Below, one piece after another: positions 9,406 through 15,381 of a stretch of DNA of 64,000 bases. Source of the stretch: Limnohabitans sp. Rim28 (GTDB lineage Bacteria; Pseudomonadota; Gammaproteobacteria; Burkholderiales; Burkholderiaceae_C); the NCBI RefSeq assembly GCF_000293865.2, contig NZ_ALKN02000003.1:1-64000 (forward strand), read 5' to 3'. The notes under the pieces are model-generated. The model saw nothing but the letters and a program-made list of their open reading frames with translations, was not told where the DNA came from and ran no database searches. The stretch's first letter is position 1; each line of letters starts with the position of its first letter. Made by a program: the position numbers and the translations under genes.

Positions 9406-10032
9406 ATGAGCCAAGACCTGAACCTGTCCGCCCACAGCCATGCGCTGGACGAAGAGACCGCACGCGCAGAGATTTACGGCCTGCTGTCCCAGCTTTTTTA
9501 TGCGGCGCCTGCGGCTGAGCTGTTGGGCCAGCTGCAAGTGGCCGTCACTGAGGCCCCTGATGCAGGTGCTTTTCTGGAGGAGCCTTGGCGTGAATTGGTG
9601 GCCTGTGCGCGTAGCCTCAGCCACGACCAAGTGGTGGCTGAGTACAACCGCCTGTTTGGCGGCGTGGGCAAGCCCGAGGTTTATCTGTATGGCTCCCACT
9701 ACCTGAGTGGTTTTTTGAACGAAAAACCGCTGGTGAAACTGCGCGACGACTTGGCGACCTTGGGCCTGGGTAAAGGCGAAGGCATGTCGGACACCGAAGA
9801 CCATGTGGCCTATGTGTTTGAAGTCATGCGCTACCTGATTGCCGGGGACGATGTGGCGGTGGCCAACCTGACGCAGCAGTTGGGGTTTTTCAGCCAGCAT
9901 GTGCAGCCTTGGGTGCCGCACATGTGCCAAGTGCTGCTGTCCCATCCCTCTGCCACTTTTTATGCCCGGCTGGCCGCATTCACCGAAGCCTTTCTGAGCG
10001 TGGAGCTGCAAGGCTTCGATTTGGTGGCTTGA
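9406..10032 (+). CDS. TorD/DmsD-family redox enzyme maturation chaperone
   Basis: This 208-aa all-helical chaperone is of the TorD family, which binds Tat leaders or apo-forms of DMSO-reductase-family enzymes and assists cofactor loading. The signature EYNRLFGGV...YLYGSHYLSG is present around residues 80-105, followed by a DHVAYVFEVMRYL helix. It is the last gene of the DUF3305-DUF3306-polyferredoxin-TorD group. The most likely client is the Tat-dependent formate dehydrogenase alpha subunit at 15382, now separated from it by the TRAP-amidase operon. The client is inferred from context only. Confidence 0.85.
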   Translation: MSQDLNLSAHSHALDEETARAEIYGLLSQLFYAAPAAELLGQLQVAVTEAPDAGAFLEEPWRELVACARSLSHDQVVAEYNRLFGGVGKPEVYLYGSHYLSGFLNEKPLVKLRDDLATLGLGKGEGMSDTEDHVAYVFEVMRYLIAGDDVAVANLTQQLGFFSQHVQPWVPHMCQVLLSHPSATFYARLAAFTEAFLSVELQGFDLVA

Positions 10033-10170
10033 TTGAAATTTTTGACGCTTCAAATTGAAAATACCGACAAATCGATTAAGGGTTTTCACTAGGGGGTGGG
10101 TGTTGAGGGCGATGCATAATCGAAAACCAAGCGGTAATTTTTCGCGCTTGAAAGTTCAACAGGAGACACC

Positions 10171-11334
10171 ATGACCCAAGTTCAACAAGAAGTTCAATCC
10201 TCGGCCAGCCAAACCCCTGATGCCAGCCGTCGCCGTTTCTTCGGCAAAGCCGCAACTGCAGCGGTTGCAGCCCCTTTGATGGGTGCGCCCATGATTGCCG
10301 TGGCCCAAGCCCCCATTGTGTTCAAGATGCAAGGTTCTTGGGGCACCAACGAAATTTTCAGCGAGATGGCGCAGCAGTACGTCACCCGCGTCAATGAAAT
10401 GTCTGGCGGCCGCCTGAGAATCGATTATTTGCCCGCAGGTGCTGTGGTCAAGCCTTTTGAAATCATCGACGCCGTGAGCAAAGGCGTGCTCGACGGTGGT
10501 CACCATGTTTCCGGTTACTGGTACGGCAAAAACAAATCGGCTTCTTTGTTCGGCACTGGCCCCGTGAGCGGCGCCACACCCGAAATCGGCTTGAGCTGGA
10601 TTCAAGCAGGTGGTGGTCAGCAACTGTGGGACAAGCTGGTTGCCAAGATGAACTTGAACGTGGTCGGTTTCTTCTCCTTCCCCATGCCTTCCCAGCCTCT
10701 GGGTTGGTTCAAGAAGTCTCCACCCAAGAAGGCTTCTGACCTGAAAGGCTTCAAGTACCGCACCATCGGCTTGGCGGCCGACATGTTGCAGGAAATGGGC
10801 ATGGCTGTGGCGCAGTTGCCAGGTGGTGAGATTGTGCCCGCCATGCAGCGCGGTGTGATCGATGCCTTTGAGTTCAACAACCCCACCGCCGACATGCGTT
10901 TTGGTGCGCAAGACGTGGCCAAGTTCTACTCCATGGGTTCCTTCCACCAGGCGCAGGAATTCTTTGAAATCATCTTCAACAAAGACAAGTACAACGCCTT
11001 GCCTGCTGACCTGAAGGCTGTGTTGAAGTACGCTGCCGAAGCTGCCTCAACAGCCTCCACGGCTCTGGCCCACGAGAACTACTCGAAGGATCTGCAAGAG
11101 CTGATCGTCAAGCACAAGGTGCAGGTTTCTCGCACCAGCGCCGATGTCTACAAGGGCCAGTTGGCTGCTTGGGACGTGGTCACGGCCAAGTTGGAGAAAG
11201 AAGTCGACATGTTCAAGGAAGTGAACGATTCGTTCAAGGCCTGGTCACGCCGCGTGGGCTTCTACCACTTCACCAACGAAGCCAACTACCGCATGGCTTA
11301 CGAGCACGTGCAGAAGACCAAACTGCCAGTCTGA
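10171..11334 (+). CDS. dctP: TRAP transporter substrate-binding protein, DctP family
   Basis: This 387-aa periplasmic binding protein has a Tat signal peptide (SRRRFFGKA followed by an Ala-rich hydrophobic stretch, cleavage near AVAQA about residue 47). The mature part has the DctP fold, with FKMQGSWGTNEIFSEMA near the start and PGGEIVPAMQRGVIDAFEFNNP in the ligand hinge region. It looks like the TakP/2-oxo-acid and organic-acid subgroup. The ATG follows a clear AGGAGA ribosome site. A terminator-like hairpin separates it from dctQ, which usually allows excess binding protein. The substrate is unknown; the operon also carries an amidase. Confidence 0.88.
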   Translation: MTQVQQEVQSSASQTPDASRRRFFGKAATAAVAAPLMGAPMIAVAQAPIVFKMQGSWGTNEIFSEMAQQYVTRVNEMSGGRLRIDYLPAGAVVKPFEIIDAVSKGVLDGGHHVSGYWYGKNKSASLFGTGPVSGATPEIGLSWIQAGGGQQLWDKLVAKMNLNVVGFFSFPMPSQPLGWFKKSPPKKASDLKGFKYRTIGLAADMLQEMGMAVAQLPGGEIVPAMQRGVIDAFEFNNPTADMRFGAQDVAKFYSMGSFHQAQEFFEIIFNKDKYNALPADLKAVLKYAAEAASTASTALAHENYSKDLQELIVKHKVQVSRTSADVYKGQLAAWDVVTAKLEKEVDMFKEVNDSFKAWSRRVGFYHFTNEANYRMAYEHVQKTKLPV

Positions 11335-11350
11335 TCGTAGAGTCCCCCTG

Positions 11351-11388
11351 AAGGCTGTCGGAATCCTTTCCGGCAGCCTTTGTTTTTG
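11351..11388 (+). terminator. Intra-operon terminator/attenuator after dctP
   Basis: Arms 11351-11363 and 11368-11380 form a 13-bp stem with one G-U pair, a TCCT loop and a T-rich tail (TGTTTTTG). Placed 17 bp after the dctP stop and ahead of dctQ, it probably causes partial termination so that the binding protein is made in excess over the membrane subunits. Confidence 0.75.
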
Positions 11389-11408
11389 TTTGTCTAGAGG
11401 TAAGTCGC

Positions 11409-11984
11409 ATGGAAATATGGATTCGAAGGATTGACATCCTCAACAAGTCAATAGGTCACGCATTTTCTTGGTGTGTATTGATCCTGACCGCATCCACCTG
11501 TTTTGAGGTGTTCATGCGTTATGTGCTGAACAGCCCCACGGTGTGGGCGTTTGACATGAGCTACATGCTCTACGGTGCCATGTTCATGATGTCAGGTGCT
11601 TATGCCCTCTCGCGCAACTCGCATGTGCGCGGCGACTTCTTTTATCGCAACTGGTCCAACCGCACACAAGCCAAAGTGGATTTGGCTTTGTATTTTGTGT
11701 TCTTCTTTCCGGGCATCTTTGCCATGGTGTTCACCGGTGGCCAGTACGCCTACGAAAGCACGCGCATTCTGGAGTCCAGCGTGAACAGCCCAGCAGGCGT
11801 GCCTGTTTGGCCCCTGAAGTCGATCATTTTTGTAGCCGGTGTGACCTTGCTGATTGCGGGTGCCGCCGAGGTCATGCGTTGCCTGGTGTGCATCCGCACG
11901 GGCGAGTGGTTGTCGCGCGGCAGCGATGTCGAAGAACTTGAACAAGTGTTGATCCAACAACACGCTGAGAAAGCCTCATCATGA
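11409..11984 (+). CDS. dctQ: TRAP transporter small permease, DctQ family
   Basis: This 191-aa protein has four predicted membrane helices (about residues 15-35, 50-70, 95-115 and 135-155), the standard DctQ layout, with the DctQ-like motif FEVFMRYVLNSPTVWAFDMSYMLYG after the first helix. It is the small membrane subunit that pairs with DctM in the sodium-driven TRAP carrier. The ATG follows AGAGGTAAGTCGC. The stop overlaps the dctM start by 4 bp. The cytoplasmic C-terminus is acidic and hydrophilic. Confidence 0.87.
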   Translation: MEIWIRRIDILNKSIGHAFSWCVLILTASTCFEVFMRYVLNSPTVWAFDMSYMLYGAMFMMSGAYALSRNSHVRGDFFYRNWSNRTQAKVDLALYFVFFFPGIFAMVFTGGQYAYESTRILESSVNSPAGVPVWPLKSIIFVAGVTLLIAGAAEVMRCLVCIRTGEWLSRGSDVEELEQVLIQQHAEKASS

Positions 11985-13390
11985 GTGATCCGTTTGTCGC
12001 CCTCCTAATGCTGGGGCTTTTCATTGTCTTTATCTTTTTTGGTTTCCCGATCGCCTTCACCATGATGGCCATGGGCATGGGCTTTGGTTTTTACGCCTAT
12101 TTCACGCCCGACCAGTTGATTTGGGACAACCGCATCTTGTACCTGTTCACGCAGAACACTTTCAGCGTGATGAACAACGATGTGCTCATATCGATCCCCT
12201 TGTTTTTGTTCATGGGTTACATCATCGAGCGCGCCAACATCCTGGACAAGTTGTTCTTGAGTTTGCAGGTCGGCTTGCGTGCACTGCCTGGCTCCATGGC
12301 CGTGGCTGCATTGGTCACTTGTACGCTGTTTGCGACAGCCACCGGCATTGTGGGCGCGGTGGTGGCCCTGATGGGTCTGATCGCCTTGCCGGCGATGCTC
12401 AAAGCCGGTTATGACGAAAAACTGGCCAGTGGTGTCATCACGGCCGGTGGCACTTTGGGCATCTTGATTCCACCCTCCATCTTGCTCATTGTGTATGCGG
12501 CCACAGCCAGCGTGTCGGTGGTCAAGATGTACGCAGCGGCCATCATCCCTGGCTTCACCTTGGCATTTTTGTACCTAATCTACATCATTGTGCGTGCCAC
12601 GCTCAACCCCTCTTTGTGTCCCAAGCCCAAAGATGTTTACGATTACTCCGTCTGGGAAAGCGTTGTCATGGTGGTGAAGGCCTTTGTGCCTTTGGCGGTC
12701 TTGATCATGTCGGTGTTGGGTTCCATTTTGTTTGGTTTGGCGACACCCAGCGAAGCGGCCGCCATGGGCGTGTTGGGCGGCATCATCTTGGCGATCGTCT
12801 ACCGCGCCTTCACTTGGCAGCGTTTGCGCGAGTCGGTTTACCTCACGGCCCGCACCTCGGCCATGGTGTGTTTCCTGTTTGTGGGTTCGGCCACTTTCGC
12901 CTCAGTGTTTGGTTACTTGGGCGGTGAGAATTTGGTCAAGGACTTCATGTTGGCCTTGAACCTGTCGCCTTTGCAGTTCTTGTTGTTGTCACAGTTCTTG
13001 ATTTTCATCTTGGGTTGGCCTTTGGAGTGGAGCGAGATCATCATCATCTTCGTGCCCATCTTCTTGCCTTTGCTGCCCCTGTATGGCATCGACCCGATCT
13101 TGTTCGGCATCTTGATCGCCGTGAACTTGCAGACCGCTTTCTTGACCCCGCCAATGGCGATGTCGGCCTATTACCTGAAAGGGGTTGCACCCAAGAGTCT
13201 GCAATTGAACACCATCTTCAGTGGGTGCATGCCTTTTGTGTACATCATCTTGTTCACACTGGCGATGACCTATGTGTTCCCAGCCATGGTGACCTATTTG
13301 CCAGAGGTGTTCTTCGACCAGTCGGTGGAGATGGAGCGCGATCCTAACGACGAGTCCGTGGTCAACCCCGACTTCTTCAAGACGAACTGA
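11981..13390 (+). CDS. dctM: TRAP transporter large permease, DctM family
   Basis: This 469-aa polytopic inner-membrane protein has 12 or more hydrophobic segments. It is the ion-coupled translocation subunit of the TRAP transporter. Motifs typical of DctM are visible, such as GTLGILIPPSILLIVYA (about residues 150-166), GLATPSEAAAMGVLGG and a C-terminal NLQTAFLTPPMAMSAYYLKG. The length is somewhat above the usual 430 aa because of a hydrophilic tail. Its stop shares a base with the amidase start (TGATG), so transporter and amidase are one transcription and translation unit. Confidence 0.9.
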   Translation: MSDPFVALLMLGLFIVFIFFGFPIAFTMMAMGMGFGFYAYFTPDQLIWDNRILYLFTQNTFSVMNNDVLISIPLFLFMGYIIERANILDKLFLSLQVGLRALPGSMAVAALVTCTLFATATGIVGAVVALMGLIALPAMLKAGYDEKLASGVITAGGTLGILIPPSILLIVYAATASVSVVKMYAAAIIPGFTLAFLYLIYIIVRATLNPSLCPKPKDVYDYSVWESVVMVVKAFVPLAVLIMSVLGSILFGLATPSEAAAMGVLGGIILAIVYRAFTWQRLRESVYLTARTSAMVCFLFVGSATFASVFGYLGGENLVKDFMLALNLSPLQFLLLSQFLIFILGWPLEWSEIIIIFVPIFLPLLPLYGIDPILFGILIAVNLQTAFLTPPMAMSAYYLKGVAPKSLQLNTIFSGCMPFVYIILFTLAMTYVFPAMVTYLPEVFFDQSVEMERDPNDESVVNPDFFKTN

Positions 13391-14742
13391 TGGTCGATTC
13401 GACAAAAAATGTGTCCGATTTGACCGCTTTGGAGGTGCGCGAGCACCTGCTCAGCGGCCAGGAAACGGTGCAGGAGTTCATCGCCAAGCTCGGGCGCTTT
13501 GTGGACGGTGCAGACCAGGCCATCCACGCCTTTGCGCACCGAGATGACCGTGTGGTGGACCTGCAGGCGGACAATTTGCAGCGCGACCGGGCTGCAGGCC
13601 ATTTGCCGGGCGCCCTGTTTGGTGTGCCGGTGGGGGTCAAGGACATCATCGACACCATGGATTTTCCGACCGAGTACGGCAGCGTCATCCATGCGGGGCG
13701 CTATTCGGTGGGCGACGCCACTGTGGTGTCTCGCTTGCGCGCAGCAGGCGCGGTGATTTTCGGCAAGACCGTGACCACCGAATTTGCCACCACGCAGCCA
13801 GGCCCCACGTGTAACCCGCACAATTTGGCCCACACACCGGGCGGCTCGTCCAGTGGCTCGGCTGCGGCCGTCGCAGCGGGCATGGTGCCGGTGGCGTTGG
13901 GCACGCAGACCAATGGGTCGGTTATTCGACCTGCGTCGTTTTGTGGTGTTTACGCGTTCAAGCCGTCGCGTGGTCTGTTGCCGCGTACCGGTGTGCTCGA
14001 CCAGTCGCCCTCGCTGGATGAAATTGGCGTCTTTGCGCGCAACCTGGAAGACATTGCCAAGGTCACTGAAATCATGTCGGGTGACGATGGTCACGACAGT
14101 GCCAGTGCGCGTCAAAGTCCCCGTCGGCTCTACGATGTGGCGGTGTCCGAGCCGCCCTTGAACCCTAAGTTTTGTTTTGTCAAAACCCCTTGGTGGGACG
14201 ATGTCGAACCTGAGGCGCGCGAGGCCTACGAGGCTTTTGTGGCCCACATGGGCGATCATGTTGAAATGGTTCAGCTGCCCGACATCGTGAAAAAAGTGGC
14301 CCCTTGGTTGGTCACCATCAACGAAATCGAATTGGGCGTGTGCTTGCAAAAAGAGTGGCTGAACCACCGCGATCTGCTGAGCGAGCCTTTGCGTGCGCGC
14401 GTCGAGAAATCGATGACCCTGTCCGGCACCGATTACCTGATCGCCAAAGACCGCATGTTCCACGTCATGAACGCGTTTGATGAGTTCTTTGCGACTTACG
14501 ATGCCATTTTGTGCCCAGCCGCTTTGGGCACAGCGCCGCAAGGCCTGGCCTCGACGGGCAATCCGATCATGCAAACGGTGTGGAGCTTTGCGGGCTTGCC
14601 CAGTGTCAACTTGCCGCTGCTGACCTTGTCCAATGGTTTGCCCTTGGGGGTTCAGTCGGTCGGTGCTTACCAAAACGATGCCCGCTTGCTGCGCTCTTCG
14701 CGCTGGCTGGTCTCTGAATTTATCCAAAGGAATATGGCATGA
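13390..14742 (+). CDS. Amidase (amidase-signature family)
   Basis: This 450-aa amidase-signature hydrolase has the Ser-cisSer-Lys triad. The Lys is in FGVPVGVKDIIDT (about residue 83), and the Gly/Ser-rich loop is TPGGSSSGSAAAVAAGMVP, followed by ALGTQTNGSVIRPASFCGVYAFKPSRG. It hydrolyses a carboxamide to acid plus ammonia. No signal peptide is seen, so it acts in the cytoplasm, presumably on a substrate imported by the TRAP carrier encoded just upstream. The substrate is unknown. It lacks GatA context, so tRNA amidotransferase is unlikely. Confidence 0.88.
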   Translation: MVDSTKNVSDLTALEVREHLLSGQETVQEFIAKLGRFVDGADQAIHAFAHRDDRVVDLQADNLQRDRAAGHLPGALFGVPVGVKDIIDTMDFPTEYGSVIHAGRYSVGDATVVSRLRAAGAVIFGKTVTTEFATTQPGPTCNPHNLAHTPGGSSSGSAAAVAAGMVPVALGTQTNGSVIRPASFCGVYAFKPSRGLLPRTGVLDQSPSLDEIGVFARNLEDIAKVTEIMSGDDGHDSASARQSPRRLYDVAVSEPPLNPKFCFVKTPWWDDVEPEAREAYEAFVAHMGDHVEMVQLPDIVKKVAPWLVTINEIELGVCLQKEWLNHRDLLSEPLRARVEKSMTLSGTDYLIAKDRMFHVMNAFDEFFATYDAILCPAALGTAPQGLASTGNPIMQTVWSFAGLPSVNLPLLTLSNGLPLGVQSVGAYQNDARLLRSSRWLVSEFIQRNMA

Positions 14743-14912
14743 AATCGCTTGAACGCTTCACTGGCCTCTTAGGTCTGGCTTTGGTTGCAGCATTCCTGCT
14801 GCCCTATATTTACAAGTTGCCCCAGTTGGACATCACCCTCATCTTGTTGGGGGGGTTGGGTTTGGCTGTGTTTGATTATTTGTCTTCGGGCAAAGACGAT
14901 AAAACCGAGTGA
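14739..14912 (+). CDS. 57-aa two-helix membrane protein at the end of the TRAP-amidase operon
   Basis: The ATG at 14739 overlaps the amidase stop by 4 bp (ATGA) and opens a 57-codon frame. Two hydrophobic stretches (about residues 8-25 and 31-46) are separated by a short Pro-containing turn (YKLPQLD), and a charged tail ends in KDDKTE, giving a hairpin-like inner-membrane protein. An AAAGGAA ribosome site precedes it. I do not recognise the family. The tight coupling suggests an accessory membrane subunit or stabiliser for the transporter. A chance frame is unlikely given the overlap and hydrophobic pattern. Confidence 0.6.
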   Translation: MKSLERFTGLLGLALVAAFLLPYIYKLPQLDITLILLGGLGLAVFDYLSSGKDDKTE

Positions 14913-15128
14913 TCGCGCCACAGGCCTGAGGGTCCTGTGTATGCCACCACACAGCAACTTGGGTTTTCCTTGAGATTCGCGTCACCAAGTTGACATGTCT
15001 TTCAAGCACCCAAGGGTTTTCACCTTGATGAGTTGGTGATGGGGGACATACCATCCTCAGCTATGCAAATCTTTGCATGATTTTGCTTTTTTGAGCTTGC
15101 CCTGACTTTTCATTTTTCGGAGTGCTCG
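14913..15128 (+). promoter_or_regulatory. Intergenic control region of the membrane formate dehydrogenase operon
   Basis: This 216-bp non-coding gap is less GC-rich than its surroundings. It contains a palindrome at 15063-15078 (ATGCAAA-TC-TTTGCAT, perfect 7-bp arms) about 50 bp before the first ATG, a plausible operator for a dimeric regulator. A weak 6-bp inverted repeat (CTGTGT/ACACAG, 14935-14954) lies shortly after the preceding gene. The ribosome site TTCGGAGTGCTCG precedes 15129. No certain -35/-10 pair could be fixed by eye. Confidence 0.5.
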
Positions 15129-15335
15129 ATGTCTTCCAAAACTTCAAACCTTTCACGTCGTTCCCTGTTCTCGGGCGCAGCCACCGTGGGCGCTGTGGCT
15201 GCTGCCACTGCCGTTTTGCCCGGTGTGGTCAGCCAAGTGGCGCCTGCTGCACCGGCCACCCCAAAGCCCACCCGCGGTGGTGGTTACTCGCTGAGCGAAC
15301 ACGTTCAGCAGTACTACAAGACCACACGGGTCTGA
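15129..15335 (+). CDS. Formate dehydrogenase region Tat-signal small protein
   Basis: This 68-aa protein consists of a twin-arginine leader (SRRSLFSG, then an Ala/Val-rich hydrophobic region) and a short mature tail ending GGGYSLSEHVQQYYKTTRV. It matches the small Tat-target family found immediately upstream of formate dehydrogenase alpha genes. The tail motif with HVxxYYKT is the conserved part. The function is unproven; it may be a small periplasmic subunit or chaperone. It lies 46 bp upstream of the alpha-subunit gene and is probably first in its operon. Confidence 0.8.
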   Translation: MSSKTSNLSRRSLFSGAATVGAVAAATAVLPGVVSQVAPAAPATPKPTRGGGYSLSEHVQQYYKTTRV

Positions 15336-15381
15336 TTCTTTTTTCGCGTTCATCTCTGTTCACTCCCAACTGGAGCCCTCC

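Noticed and set aside
7324..10089. Long open frame (about 920 codons) on the minus strand opposite the polyferredoxin and torD
   Set aside because: It is the mirror of strongly coding plus-strand genes in high-GC DNA. The translation is His/Gln/Ala-rich with no family motif and no ribosome site.
10081..10128. GGTTTTC/GAAAACC inverted repeat upstream of dctP
   Set aside because: Only 7-bp arms spaced by 34 bp; expected by chance and not positioned like an operator.
14935..14954. CTGTGT/ACACAG inverted repeat after the 57-aa gene as a terminator
   Set aside because: Six-bp stem with an 8-nt loop and no T-tail.
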